The notes under the pieces: model-generated
Database searches by the model: none
What the model saw: only the letters and a program-made list of their open reading frames with translations
Told to the model about the DNA's origin: nothing
Shown here: in pieces, positions 34,423 to 43,751 of the stretch
Numbering within the stretch: the first letter of the stretch is position 1
Layout of the letters: each line of letters begins with the position of its first letter
Translations under genes and position numbers: made by a program
Source of the DNA: Oligoflexus tunisiensis
Lineage (GTDB): Bacteria > Bdellovibrionota_B > Oligoflexia > Oligoflexales > Oligoflexaceae
Length of the DNA stretch: 64,000 nucleotides
NCBI RefSeq assembly: GCF_001748245.1
Contig: NZ_BDFO01000001.1
Span: forward strand, 1,783,345 to 1,847,344
Reading direction: 5' to 3'

Positions 34423-36099
34423 TCAAAGAGTCTTGAGATACTCAATCAAAGCCTTGAGCTCATCCTCTTTTTTGCTGAAATCGATGCCACCATTAAACAC
34501 CTTGATATCGGCATGTCCTTGATTGGAATAGCCAAGGATCGAGGTATCGAAAGCCTTTCCATCCTCATTCCAGACAAAGCCCATATTGGTTTGATCATAC
34601 TTGAGACTGCCAATCCTGAAGACGGCGGGGCGTGTTGATGGAATCAGAAGCTGAGTCATGGTCGGCACCGATCCATTATGAAGATAAGGAGCCCGAGCCC
34701 AGATGCCGGTCAGCGGCAGAGCCAGGTATCCAGGATTCTCCTGGCGAGGCACGATGATATCCTCGTCCGGGGCGATGCAATCGGGATTCGCCAGATCGCT
34801 GCACGAAGCTTTCAGGTTCTTCACGAGCAGCAGGCGGGCATCCGCCGTCAGCCCGGTCGCGCGCCCCGGTTCGGTACCCACCGCGTCGACGCTCATGAAG
34901 CTCTCATGTTCATGGCAGCTGGCGCAGGCATTCAGGTAAATTTCCCGGCCCTCACGCGCCTTTTTAAGGTCAACTGCAAAGGGATAAACCGGAGCAGGCA
35001 GGTCCGAGACGAAGGGAGTCGTGGTCACCGCGTTCTGGAAGTTCACGAAGCGTGCATCACCGGCGACCCCGAGCTCTGCGCCGAGGTTTCGTATCAAAGG
35101 GTTTTTGATATTGCCATCCCACTGGGCGGCGACTCGATCCGTCTGACGCCAGACGCTCATGATATCGGCCACCGAAGGATTCCGGCCAAAGTATTTTTGC
35201 ACCGTCGCACTCGGATTGGCCTGGAATTCCTGCAGAGGCAGGAAAGCAAGGGTGGCGAAGCCGAAGGCCTCGACATGGCCAGGACTGCTTTTCAGCAGAG
35301 TCGCATCCCCGTGATAGGTGAAGGCACCCAGAGTCTGCTGCACGAAGGCACCGCGCTGGAGCAGACTGGCCTTGAACTGCTCAATCATGGTCTGCCCGAC
35401 GGTTGGTCCACCTTCCGGACCGCTGAGGAAGATCGCCTTGTCCAGCCGCTCGTCGGCTATGCGCGATGGTCCGTAGAGCGTGCCATCGGCCTTGGTCAGC
35501 AGTGCCGCGCGGAACTTTTCGTAGAGATAATTGGGATGTGTGACCGAGGCGGTCAGCAGCGAGCGATAGCCGTTGATATCAAAGCGGGTGGAGGGAGCGC
35601 CGACCAGCAGCTGTTCCTTGCCATCCGATCCGATCACGCGACCCGTATGACAGGCGGCGCATGTGAACTGCACCATGGATGGTGTGGGCGTGCTGGATGG
35701 AGCCTTGGTCAGACTCATACCATAATAGAAGGGGTCACCGGGCTGGCTTTTGAAAAGCCCCGCGAAAGAGTCGACCGAGGCATCGGACCAGAGTTCAGGG
35801 ATCACATCGGGAAGGAGACGCAGAATGATCGCCGGCGTGCCGTTGAATCCGATCGGAGCTTTCGTAAACGCATCGAGTGCCTTTTGATTGGCCGACAGGA
35901 AGTCATTCAATTCCTTCTGCCGCTCCGCTTGCAGAGTGGGCCAGGTCTTGTCTTTCAGTTCGTCGGCCGCACTTCCCCTGAGCTCTGCGGATTCTTTCTG
36001 TTTGGTCTGCCGCCGCAGGTTCAGGAATTCCGTATGGGGGCCGCACGCTACGGCAAGCATACCCAACGCTAGCAAAGAAAGCAGAGAAACGTTCTTCAT
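34423..36099 (-). CDS. Diheme cytochrome c lipoprotein, CcpA/RoxA-type superfamily
   Basis: 558 residues from ATG 36099, where a lipoprotein signal begins (MKNVSLLSLLALGMLAVACG); the frame is open to 36174 and an ATG at 36111 has AAGG adjacent. Two heme motifs: FTCAACHTGRVIG and NACASCHEHES. The C-terminal motif LTGIWARAPYLHNGSVPTM is typical of the diheme peroxidase-like superfamily that includes rubber oxygenase RoxA and many uncharacterised members. It is expected on the periplasmic face as a redox enzyme. The specific substrate cannot be told; a peroxidase His ligand set would need a structural alignment. Confidence 0.8.
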   Translation of the reverse strand: MKNVSLLSLLALGMLAVACGPHTEFLNLRRQTKQKESAELRGSAADELKDKTWPTLQAERQKELNDFLSANQKALDAFTKAPIGFNGTPAIILRLLPDVIPELWSDASVDSFAGLFKSQPGDPFYYGMSLTKAPSSTPTPSMVQFTCAACHTGRVIGSDGKEQLLVGAPSTRFDINGYRSLLTASVTHPNYLYEKFRAALLTKADGTLYGPSRIADERLDKAIFLSGPEGGPTVGQTMIEQFKASLLQRGAFVQQTLGAFTYHGDATLLKSSPGHVEAFGFATLAFLPLQEFQANPSATVQKYFGRNPSVADIMSVWRQTDRVAAQWDGNIKNPLIRNLGAELGVAGDARFVNFQNAVTTTPFVSDLPAPVYPFAVDLKKAREGREIYLNACASCHEHESFMSVDAVGTEPGRATGLTADARLLLVKNLKASCSDLANPDCIAPDEDIIVPRQENPGYLALPLTGIWARAPYLHNGSVPTMTQLLIPSTRPAVFRIGSLKYDQTNMGFVWNEDGKAFDTSILGYSNQGHADIKVFNGGIDFSKKEDELKALIEYLKTL

Positions 36100-36692
36100 G
36101 CGAATGCTCATCCTTCCCGGTCGCCGGACCCTATAGGGCCGCGCCTTGATCAAAACGTTTGAGTTAAATGGCATATACAGAAAACGTATCGGAGGAATTG
36201 AATGCGTGAGTAAGGGATGCTGAAATATGCTGTTATAACAGATATATAAGTGCGATCTTTACACTAAAAATCTACACAAAAAGGGCGGCCTTTGGCTTTG
36301 GAAAAGTGCCTCATTCCCGTCGTGTTGCTCATATATTGTTACTTACTGTCACCTTCAATCTCCAATCTTCAGGCGATTCCTTTTGGATAAACTGCCAGCT
36401 AAGGCGCTGCATCCAAAGTGTTATCCATGTCTGGCTTGAGTCGCCTGATCACGGGACCGATAAGCATCAAAATTCACAATAAAAATTCTGTGTTTTCAAG
36501 TAGTTTTGGAAGAGAAATTTAACTCAAGAAGCTAGAGAGATGTCCGCTGAACTGAAGAAATTCGTTCAGGGAGATTATATGAAGGATGGCACCCTTATGG
36601 GTAATAGCGGGTTTTTCACACTGGCCATAGTATTGCTCTGAAAATTACCAAGCCAATTGCAAGGCACACCATGTTGCGAGGAGATAACCAAC
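36100..36692. other. AT-rich upstream region of the lipid operon
   Basis: 593 bp between divergent units, clearly richer in A/T than the surrounding genes over 36170-36540. It must carry the promoters of the lipid operon and, in the other direction, the diheme lipoprotein. It contains the small ORF at 36540-36641 and a hairpin (36547-36569) ending at that ORF's internal Shine-Dalgarno-like AGGGAG. Confidence 0.5.
36540..36641 (+). CDS. Candidate 33-codon leader ORF before lipid operon
   Basis: ATG 36540 to TGA 36641 encodes 33 residues, charged at the start (MSAELKKFVQGDY) and hydrophobic at the end (FFTLAIVLL). A second in-frame ATG at 36579 has an excellent AGGGAG 5 nt upstream; it would give a 20-residue peptide. 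CTGAAC/GTTCAG (36547-36569) forms a stem that ends at that AGGGAG. It could be a leader peptide, a very small membrane protein, or chance. Confidence 0.35.
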   Translation: MSAELKKFVQGDYMKDGTLMGNSGFFTLAIVLL

Positions 36693-37508
36693 TTGATTGA
36701 TTTTCCGATCGATTCTACGTCTCTTCCCTTAGTGCTTCTGGGACACTTTGTTATGAACGTGCTCGCCATTGCGCTTGTGTGTAGTGTTGGCTTTTTCTTT
36801 TATTATCTGTGGCATAAGAAACGACGAATTTTTGCCATCAAGGTTAGCGAGAATCAGCTTAAACGCGAAATTAGACACAGCCTCGTAGTCCTGCTTGTCG
36901 ATTCGTTTTTGACAATCGCTTTGTTCCAAAGCGGCCTGCTTAGACCTTTGACAAGCCTGAACTGGGCCTGGACAATCCTGGTGTTTGCTGCTCACTTTGT
37001 GTTCTTTGAAGTTTGGTTTTACTGTTCGCATCGTCTGCTCCACAGTCGCGCGCTGTTCAAATTTCATGCAATTCATCATCAGTCGCGTGTTTGTACACCC
37101 ATTAGCAATTTTTCTGGTTCGGTTACGGATCGCTTGTTTTCGGCGACAGGATTTATCATTCCGCTGCTTGCGTTCAGCTACTTCGGTCTGCTTCCGCTAG
37201 CGGCATTCAATCTAATTCTTATCACCAATGCCTTTGGGACCATGATGCTGCATTCCAATCTTGAAGTCCTGGCAGGCACCAAGCGGCAGAAGTGGCGATC
37301 GCTGCTCGGCCATTCCATCAGTAGCCATGCCTTGCATCACAGTCGCATCCATGGAAACTTCGGTCTCTTCACTTCATTCATGGATCACATGTTTGGAACC
37401 TATATTCCTGACACAGATGACATCACGTTGCAGGTCGCTTCTGGCAAACCTTTGACCAGTCTGCGGCAGCGTTCCGAAAAAGCACCTGAAGCGGAGTTGG
37501 CCGTATGA
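36693..37508 (+). CDS. Fatty acid hydroxylase/sterol desaturase family protein (paralog A)
   Basis: 271 residues from TTG 36693, chosen because GAGGAG lies 9 nt upstream; no ATG fits before the conserved region. Four or more membrane helices and the three diiron histidine clusters: HRLLH, HAIHH and HALHH, ending MFGTYIPDTDD. It should hydroxylate or desaturate a membrane lipid using O2. It is closely related by eye to paralog B at 38627-39502 (shared RRxIxxIxVxxxQ, E-R/F-x-H/Q-x-L-x-x-L-L-x-D-S blocks). First gene of a five-gene operon: its stop overlaps the next start as ATGA. Confidence 0.88.
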   Translation: MIDFPIDSTSLPLVLLGHFVMNVLAIALVCSVGFFFYYLWHKKRRIFAIKVSENQLKREIRHSLVVLLVDSFLTIALFQSGLLRPLTSLNWAWTILVFAAHFVFFEVWFYCSHRLLHSRALFKFHAIHHQSRVCTPISNFSGSVTDRLFSATGFIIPLLAFSYFGLLPLAAFNLILITNAFGTMMLHSNLEVLAGTKRQKWRSLLGHSISSHALHHSRIHGNFGLFTSFMDHMFGTYIPDTDDITLQVASGKPLTSLRQRSEKAPEAELAV

Positions 37509-38104
37509 TAATGGTTTTTCTCCTTGTCGGCTGTGCCGCTTTCCTTGCGGTTCACTTTTTCTTGCGTCTGTCTGTTCACCAAAAGGAACCTTTGACTGAA
37601 AAGTTGCGGGCCATTCCAGTCGATCTTAAAACTCAGTCAGTAGCGATTGGAGTGACCAGTAACCGGATATTCCGGGCCGGGCATGTGAGTCTGCTGCTTC
37701 AATATGAAGACGGGTCTTATGTTCTGGCACATAAGGAACCCAATGGCAAGGCGTCCAACTTTCGTGCTGTTTGGAGCATGATCCGTTATGGGTACCATGC
37801 TCGCATCGAATTGATTCTCTTTCCAAGCAGGGAACAGCTGGATGTGTTTCAGCATGCGTTTCAATGGCGCTTTATTCCGGTCGTTCTGGAGAACCCACAC
37901 AAGGTTTCAGAATATGTCCACAGTTTGATCGATGCGAATGATCTGGATGCATCCGTTTTCTGCTTTGCGGGGAAGAATTGTGTGGATTTTGTCGCGGATC
38001 TCCTCAAGGTCGGCAACAATCCGCGCCTGCCCTATCATCCCATCCCGCTTGTGTTCTTTGACAAGCTTGAATCATTGGATAGAATGCCATGCCAGGAACC
38101 ATAA
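37505..38104 (+). CDS. Membrane-anchored protein, possible permuted papain-like (NlpC/LRAT-type) fold
   Basis: 199 residues. N-terminal helix (MIMVFLLVGCAAFLAVHFFL), then a domain with GHVSLLLQYEDGSYVLAH (H60) and much later FAGKNCVDFVADLLK (C159). A His before and an N-C-x-x-F-V helix after, in that order, is the arrangement of circularly permuted papain-like proteins, which include lipid-acting LRAT-type acyltransferases and amidases. I infer this from motif order only. It starts in the ATGA overlap with hydroxylase A and overlaps the next gene by 16 bp, so it is tied to the lipid operon; an acyl-transfer or ester/amide-hydrolysis role would fit. Confidence 0.65.
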   Translation: MIMVFLLVGCAAFLAVHFFLRLSVHQKEPLTEKLRAIPVDLKTQSVAIGVTSNRIFRAGHVSLLLQYEDGSYVLAHKEPNGKASNFRAVWSMIRYGYHARIELILFPSREQLDVFQHAFQWRFIPVVLENPHKVSEYVHSLIDANDLDASVFCFAGKNCVDFVADLLKVGNNPRLPYHPIPLVFFDKLESLDRMPCQEP

Positions 38105-38589
38105 AAATTATTCTGACCGTCATACTTGGTGGTTGTATCGGGACCTGGATGGCCATGTCCTACTGTGCCGTGACCAGACTCCGAATGTCGGGATTGGGAG
38201 GTCTCAAACTCGCCTTGGAAGTGATGGTCCAGTTTCCCTGGCTTTGTATAAGAGTTTTCAACCACGACCCTGGAACTCATATCAGCATCAGCACTCTGAA
38301 GGCTTCCGATATGTCCTATCTTGCTGTCTATCCACTTGATAGGGGGCGGCATTCCCAAATTTATATTGGGCGAAACGTCTGGGAAGCCCGAAGTGCTATC
38401 GCGATAGCTGACCTGCTGAGCAAGGTTCAATCCCATGCTCCGGAGCTGCCTCGCGACTGCTATGGAATCTCGCATCTGAAAACCGGTCAGGCCGTGTCCT
38501 GGATTTACCGGGATGGGAAATTTACGGTCTCCCATGCTTACGATTACGAGTCTGCGCAGATCGACAATCAATCCGATCAAACAGCTTGA
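38089..38589 (+). CDS. Membrane-anchored protein of unknown function in lipid operon
   Basis: 166 residues. One N-terminal helix (IKIILTVILGGCIGTWMAMSY), then a soluble domain with VMVQFPWLCIRVFNHDPGTH and YLAVYPLDRGRHSQIYIG. No family recognised. It overlaps the preceding gene by 16 bp and is followed after 37 bp by hydroxylase B, so it is an internal gene of the operon. Probably faces the side of the membrane where the hydroxylases work. Confidence 0.65.
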   Translation: MPGTIKIILTVILGGCIGTWMAMSYCAVTRLRMSGLGGLKLALEVMVQFPWLCIRVFNHDPGTHISISTLKASDMSYLAVYPLDRGRHSQIYIGRNVWEARSAIAIADLLSKVQSHAPELPRDCYGISHLKTGQAVSWIYRDGKFTVSHAYDYESAQIDNQSDQTA

Positions 38590-38626
38590 ATATGAAATTG
38601 TTGTCGCTAATGGCAAAGGAATATGT

Positions 38627-39502
38627 ATGAGCCAGTTTGAGAGTGGGTCCTTGAATCAGGTACTTGAAACCACGATGCTGCCCGACCTGAAGCTTGCCGA
38701 TTGGCCTCTGGCCTTCCTGAAGCAGTACATCAACCATAATGCCGAAATGCTGTTTTATTTCATGATAGCTTTTGGCCTCTGTGCCTTAATGAGCCGAAGA
38801 AAGATTTACCGCATTTCCGTCACTAAACAGCAGTATAAGAATGAATTCAAACAGGCTCTGTTGATTCTGCTGGCGGACTCTGTCACGTCGTTTTTTTTGC
38901 TGCGGACAGGGATCGTGCATTTTTCGGTAACATCGATCACACAGGATGCCGTTGTGTTCATTGGTCATTTCGCTTTCTTTGAAATATGGTTTTATGCAGC
39001 TCATCGGCTGATGCACAAGAAATCGTTTTTCCGTTTTCATGCCATTCACCATCGTTCCCGGGTTACGACCCCTCTTTCCGTTCTGCATCAGTCGGTTTTT
39101 GAACGCAGCTTTCTGACCATTGGTTTCGTTCTGCCTATCATGCTCAGTTCCTCTCTCAATAGTCTCAGCCCCATCACTATGTTCGTTCTGATTGCTGTGA
39201 ACTCGATGGGTAGCATCATGCAGCATGTTAACTTCGAGTGGCTCATACGCATGAGTCGTGGCAAGCGAATTGCTCTTATCATGCACTCGGCTGCGAGCCA
39301 TTCCCTGCACCATGCCCGAATTGAGGGGAATTATGGTTTTCTGACCTCGGTCATGGACCGCCTCTTTGGAACTTATATCGAGGATACCGAATTGGTCTCA
39401 GAAAAAGCCTGGAAAGGTGAAGGCCTGACGCGACTTCTTCAGGTTGTCACCGAACCCGATCTTGAGTCCAAAGCTGGGCCAGGAATCCAGAAAACATCCT
39501 AA
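38627..39502 (+). CDS. Fatty acid hydroxylase/sterol desaturase family protein (paralog B)
   Basis: 291 residues from ATG 38627 (AAAGGA 7 nt upstream). Histidine clusters HRLMH, HAIHH and HSLHH, ending LFGTYIEDTE. Same helix plan and many shared blocks with paralog A two genes upstream, which indicates a duplication within or before formation of the operon. Expected diiron, O2-dependent membrane hydroxylase or desaturase. The C-terminal 30 residues are an unconserved, charged tail. Confidence 0.88.
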   Translation: MSQFESGSLNQVLETTMLPDLKLADWPLAFLKQYINHNAEMLFYFMIAFGLCALMSRRKIYRISVTKQQYKNEFKQALLILLADSVTSFFLLRTGIVHFSVTSITQDAVVFIGHFAFFEIWFYAAHRLMHKKSFFRFHAIHHRSRVTTPLSVLHQSVFERSFLTIGFVLPIMLSSSLNSLSPITMFVLIAVNSMGSIMQHVNFEWLIRMSRGKRIALIMHSAASHSLHHARIEGNYGFLTSVMDRLFGTYIEDTELVSEKAWKGEGLTRLLQVVTEPDLESKAGPGIQKTS

Positions 39503-39514
39503 GATGGAGAAGTC

Positions 39515-40582
39515 ATGAACTTGATCATCAAGGATCCAACATTCATTCCCAAAGCAAACTACTCCCGGTTCGAGAAAGTTTTCCTGGCATTGATCCGGGA
39601 CGAGCGGGATTTGCCCTTCATCTGGCTTTGTATGCGTATACTGACTTTTTCAGTGCCCGTTGCTGTCTATCTTTTTATTGATTTCCGCTGGTGGATAGCC
39701 GTACCCTACCTGTTGATGAATACGGTAATCCTTCTTGGACCTCTGATCCTTATGCTGCACAATACCTCACATCGAACTCTTTTCAAAAAAAAGTATCATT
39801 GGATGAATCAAATCATACCCTGGTTTATCGCTCCGTTTTTTGGTCAGACACCAGAAACTTATTATTCGCATCACATCATGATGCATCATCCCGAAAATAA
39901 TGCGATCAGTGATCTCAGCTGCACGATGAACTTCCAGCGCGATAGGTTCTCCGACTTCCTCAAGTATTTCACGTCTTTTTTCTTTGTCGGTATTGTCGAC
40001 CTCAGTTATTATTTCTGGCGAAAAAAACGTTGGCACTTTCTGAGGAAAGTCTTGCTAGGGGAGCTATCGTATTTTCTGCTTTGCGCTTTCCTTTGGCGCT
40101 TCAATAGTTCCGCCACCTTTGTCGTTTTTGTTCTTCCGTTTGTGATTGCTCGTCTTGCCATGATGTCAGGCAACTGGGCCCAGCATGCCTTCATTGACGC
40201 TGAGGCGCCTGACAACTGCTTCAGAAACAGCATTACCTGCATCAACAGCCGCTACAATAGGATATGTTTCAACGATGGCTATCACATCGGCCATCATCTA
40301 AGGCCCAGCATCCACTGGACCGAGATGCCCGTGGAATTTCAAAAAAATATTGAGAAGTATAAAGAGAACAATGCGGTCATCTTTCAAGGGCTGGACTTTT
40401 TTGCTATCTGGTATTTTCTGATGATCAAAGATTATCAGAAGCTGGCTCAACACTACGTCGACATTCGAGGCCAATTCCAATCCCAGGACGCGATTATGGC
40501 TTTTCTTAGAAGTCGTGTAGCCAAATTGGATGTCAAAAGATCGACCCTCAACGCCAATGTGGTTTTGAATCGCGTATCCTAG
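39515..40582 (+). CDS. Membrane fatty acid desaturase
   Basis: 355 residues, ATG 39515 preceded by GGAGAAG. The three histidine boxes of acyl-lipid desaturases are present: HNTSHR, HHIMMHH and GYHIGHHLRP, with helices before and between them. Differs from the FAH/sterol-desaturase family in box order and length. It should introduce a double bond into a membrane-bound fatty-acyl chain. Last gene of the five-gene unit (12 bp after hydroxylase B). The glutamate dehydrogenase gene 115 bp downstream has its own leader. Confidence 0.9.
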   Translation: MNLIIKDPTFIPKANYSRFEKVFLALIRDERDLPFIWLCMRILTFSVPVAVYLFIDFRWWIAVPYLLMNTVILLGPLILMLHNTSHRTLFKKKYHWMNQIIPWFIAPFFGQTPETYYSHHIMMHHPENNAISDLSCTMNFQRDRFSDFLKYFTSFFFVGIVDLSYYFWRKKRWHFLRKVLLGELSYFLLCAFLWRFNSSATFVVFVLPFVIARLAMMSGNWAQHAFIDAEAPDNCFRNSITCINSRYNRICFNDGYHIGHHLRPSIHWTEMPVEFQKNIEKYKENNAVIFQGLDFFAIWYFLMIKDYQKLAQHYVDIRGQFQSQDAIMAFLRSRVAKLDVKRSTLNANVVLNRVS

Positions 40583-40696
40583 GATCTCTATCGTGCCTTC
40601 ACTCCTGATCCTGCATCCGTTAAGATCAGGTCCGTAGGGGGCGAGCCCGTCTCCTTATGGCTCTATTTCACTACATAAATATCCAAAGGAGTTACG

Positions 40697-41971
40697 ATGG
40701 AAGCCAGCATTTCAACCATCCATGAATCATTGGAAGGATATCTGGACAAGGCCTTTGAGATGCTAGGTTGTGCCGAGGACTCGCGCCTCAAGGTCCTGCT
40801 TAAAAATCCTGATCGACGGATTGAAGTTGAAATTCCGTTGATTCGCGAAAATGGTCAAATGACTGTATTGCATGGCTACAGGGTCCAGCACAATTCGGCG
40901 CGTGGGCCGTTCAAGGGAGGCCTGCGCTATCACCCTAGCGTTGATCTTGAGCATTCCGAAATCCTTGCCTCGCTCATGACCTGGAAATCTGCCCTGCTCA
41001 ATCTGCCCTATGGTGGTGGCAAAGGGGGGATCCAGCTCAACCCCAAGGACTTTAAGCCGCAGGAATTGGAGGTCATAACCAAGCGTTACGTGGAGAAGAT
41101 GCATATGCTGATTGGTCCGCGTATCGACATTCCAGCACCTGACATGGGCACAGGGGAAAGAGAGATGAGCTGGATCGTTGATGCGTATTCCAAGATTTAT
41201 GGTCATCAGCCGGCGGTCGCCACGGGCAAGAATGTTCAGCTGGGAGGTATTGAAGGCCGGCGTGAGGCAACCGGCCGAGGTGTTGCGACGGTGACCGCCT
41301 GGGCCACAGAGGAGGAGGGTATTTCGCTTGAGAATGCGACGGTCGCCATTCAAGGCTTTGGCAATGTCGGCAGTGAAGCGGCTCTTCACTTGAAGGACAT
41401 GGGGGCCCGCATTGTTTCGGTGAGCGATGTCCGAGGAGCCATTTCGCGGCGAGAAGGCCTTGACGTCAAACAGCTCGTCAAGTTTCTCTATGAACGGAGG
41501 GAGTATGATAGCGTGGTGGACTGCGCACGAGAGATCGCCTGTGACTCTGTTTCGGAAAACAGTGAGGCGCCGCTTTTTCATGAGGTCGACATCCTCATCC
41601 CTGCGGCTTTGGAGGGAGTCATCCACAGTGATAACGTGGATCAGGTGAAAGCCAGACTTATCGTCGAAGGAGCCAACTCTCCCATCACTCTGCAGGCGGA
41701 CCGATCGCTGGATGCAAAGGGCAAGGTCGTGATCCCTGATATCATGGCCAATGCCGGTGGTGTGACAGTTTCCTATTTTGAATGGTGTCAGAACCTGCAG
41801 GGACTGCAATGGGAACGGGATCAGGTTTATCTTGAATTGGACCGATGGCTGAAGAGGGCCTGGGATCAGCTGATCAAGGTCAAGAAGAAGTTCAAGTGTT
41901 CCTATCGAGAGGCTGCTTATTATATTGCTGTTGATCGCGTGAAATCCGTGATGGAAATGCGAGGCTTTTGA
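40697..41971 (+). CDS. gdhA: Glutamate dehydrogenase (hexameric, NAD(P)-dependent)
   Basis: 424 residues, full family length. N-terminal ELFV dehydrogenase domain with RVQHNSARGPFKGGLRYHP and the catalytic Lys in LPYGGGKGGI, then PAPDMGTGEREMSW; C-terminal Rossmann domain with GFGNVG. The Asp-Val at the end of the second strand (VSVSDVRG) suggests NAD preference, but this is a weak guide. Interconverts glutamate with 2-oxoglutarate and ammonia. AAAGGAG precedes the ATG by 7 nt. Monocistronic. The symbol follows common usage; the NAD-type gudB/rocG name may fit better. Confidence 0.93.
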   Translation: MEASISTIHESLEGYLDKAFEMLGCAEDSRLKVLLKNPDRRIEVEIPLIRENGQMTVLHGYRVQHNSARGPFKGGLRYHPSVDLEHSEILASLMTWKSALLNLPYGGGKGGIQLNPKDFKPQELEVITKRYVEKMHMLIGPRIDIPAPDMGTGEREMSWIVDAYSKIYGHQPAVATGKNVQLGGIEGRREATGRGVATVTAWATEEEGISLENATVAIQGFGNVGSEAALHLKDMGARIVSVSDVRGAISRREGLDVKQLVKFLYERREYDSVVDCAREIACDSVSENSEAPLFHEVDILIPAALEGVIHSDNVDQVKARLIVEGANSPITLQADRSLDAKGKVVIPDIMANAGGVTVSYFEWCQNLQGLQWERDQVYLELDRWLKRAWDQLIKVKKKFKCSYREAAYYIAVDRVKSVMEMRGF

Positions 41972-42074
41972 ATCACGATCCGAGGCTGGCGCATGAAGCG
42001 GCCTCGTCTGCTCAATAAAACCTTGCCACGGACCAGCCGATGATGTCGGCCTCCGGGCATACTCCACCGTCAGC

Positions 42075-43064
42075 TTATGCCCGACTCAGATACCGAATGC
42101 TGCGATTCACAACCATGCGAACCGTTCTCAGTAATCGTGGACTCTCGAGATCCCCGTCCAGGAACGAACACATCGACGCTAAATCCAACAGCTTCGCTGC
42201 ATCGGCCCATCGGGGATGCAATGTCTCGCCGCCAAGACTATAACCTTCGATGAAAGCCGCTTCAGCCCCCTCTGGATGGTCTTCCGAGAAGCGAAAAAAA
42301 TTCCCAAAATCCATCAGCGGATGGCCTGAAATTCCAAATTCCCAATCAAGTATGGACGCGCGAAGGTTCTGTCCCTCGGACGTCATAATTATGTTCTTTG
42401 GATTGAAGTCGCAGTGGGTCAAGCGGGGTCCGCTATAAGTATCCTCAACGATCGACCCATGCTTTTGAACAAGAGCATCCACCTCAGCCGCAAGCTGCCA
42501 ACCCAACCTTTGACCTACGCGACTTTGCATCGATTCCCGAACATAAGCGAGTAGGGAACTGCAAAAATCTTCGCCGCCTTCCCGAACCGAGCCGTTTCGG
42601 TCGAAAAACCCTGATTTTCCGAACCTTTGAGCATGAATTTTTGCCAGCTCTCGACCGACAGCGAAAAAGTTTTCTCGCCATTGTTCGGAATCCTGACAGA
42701 CTGCGCTCAACAGCTTGCCTTCAACAAACTCCTGGGCTGCGATCATCTGTTCGCCGTCACGGAGCACTCTCAAGATTTTCGGCGTTCTGACTTCAATCTG
42801 GTCCGTGAGTCGAAGCAGCCAAATTTCACGCTCGCCACCATCCCGACCGCCAGCGAAAAACCTTAAGACGATTTTCTCTTGTGGCAACTGCGCGGAAAAA
42901 TTCGCGCTGCTATATCCACCAGCAAGATATTCCAGAGCCACGATGGAGACTCCCGGATAAAGGTGCTCGATGTACCGCGCGGCATCGGCTTTCGAAAATT
43001 GCCGCGCATGGGATCCTGGCTCGTAACGTTCGTCGGGTGGAATGAAGTCATCGCCAATCATCAT
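42075..43064 (-). CDS. Aminoglycoside-phosphotransferase-fold (APH family) kinase
   Basis: 329 residues, cytosolic. Catalytic loop LTHCDFNPKNI (Asp base) and the metal-binding ILDWEF are clear; an N-terminal lobe with GGYSSANF and IVLRFF precedes them. The family phosphorylates diverse small molecules (choline, homoserine, sugars, antibiotics). Nothing here indicates resistance. GGAG stands 6 nt before the ATG; a second ATG follows at once. Convergent with gdhA, 104 bp apart. Confidence 0.8.
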   Translation of the reverse strand: MMIGDDFIPPDERYEPGSHARQFSKADAARYIEHLYPGVSIVALEYLAGGYSSANFSAQLPQEKIVLRFFAGGRDGGEREIWLLRLTDQIEVRTPKILRVLRDGEQMIAAQEFVEGKLLSAVCQDSEQWRENFFAVGRELAKIHAQRFGKSGFFDRNGSVREGGEDFCSSLLAYVRESMQSRVGQRLGWQLAAEVDALVQKHGSIVEDTYSGPRLTHCDFNPKNIIMTSEGQNLRASILDWEFGISGHPLMDFGNFFRFSEDHPEGAEAAFIEGYSLGGETLHPRWADAAKLLDLASMCSFLDGDLESPRLLRTVRMVVNRSIRYLSRA

Positions 43065-43279
43065 AAGCCGCTCCAGGTTCCGATTCCTGCGATACTGAGA
43101 TGCCTGCTATGAGTTAGCACTGGTCCCTCTCTCTGTCCATGGGCTACGTTGAGGAGTCCAGCCGCGTTTCCGCGTCAAATTAACCAGCATCAGGTCCCGC
43201 CGTGGCTTCGGGAAAAGCCTAAGCTGGATACCGTCGGACTGTGCTATGCTCACGCTGAACCTCGGAAGCGGAGAGTCTC

Positions 43280-43579
43280 ATGCCAGTTTACGATGTACAA
43301 TGTTCAGCCTGCGGATATGAAGGCACAGCCACCATCATGATGAATGATCTATCCGGCTGGGATCAGAAGGCCCTTTGCCCTTCCTGTGAGGAGGGAAGTT
43401 CCAAATATCGACGTATAATTAAGAAGGCTCCTTCAAGCATTGGCCATGCTCGACCCAAAGCTCAATCGAAATCGAGCGACTTGGATGATATGCGCCACAA
43501 GGGGTTTAAAAGAAAAGACCCGGATCAGGTGGCCGCTGCCGTCGAGAGCGTGAGAAAAGGGGAATTTGAAGGATTCTGA
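43280..43579 (+). CDS. FmdB-type zinc-ribbon protein
   Basis: 99 residues: MPVYDVQCSACG start and a second CPSC about 30 residues on, forming a four-Cys zinc ribbon, then a basic disordered tail ending with a conserved-looking RKGEFEGF. FmdB-family proteins begin MPxYEYxCxxCG; the role is regulatory or unknown. A GCGGAGAG ribosome binding site precedes the ATG. Confidence 0.75.
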   Translation: MPVYDVQCSACGYEGTATIMMNDLSGWDQKALCPSCEEGSSKYRRIIKKAPSSIGHARPKAQSKSSDLDDMRHKGFKRKDPDQVAAAVESVRKGEFEGF

Positions 43580-43751
43580 CCATCTTCAAATGATCAGGTC
43601 GCGCTCTATCACAACTCACCTTCCGCAGACCTTAGCCACACATCAGCTCCTCACGCTCTGCGCCTGGCGAAAAATCGAAGGCGCTGTATAAATTCCAAAG
43701 AAATCTCGTCTATAGCGTTGAGCCCGAACCTCGTAGAAAGGACGCATAGAC

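Noticed and set aside
40763..42067. Minus-strand frame of 434 codons
   Set aside because: Antisense to glutamate dehydrogenase; no signal, motif or ribosome binding site.
42075..43064. Antibiotic resistance by the APH-fold kinase
   Set aside because: The fold covers many small-molecule kinases and nothing in sequence or context points to an aminoglycoside substrate.
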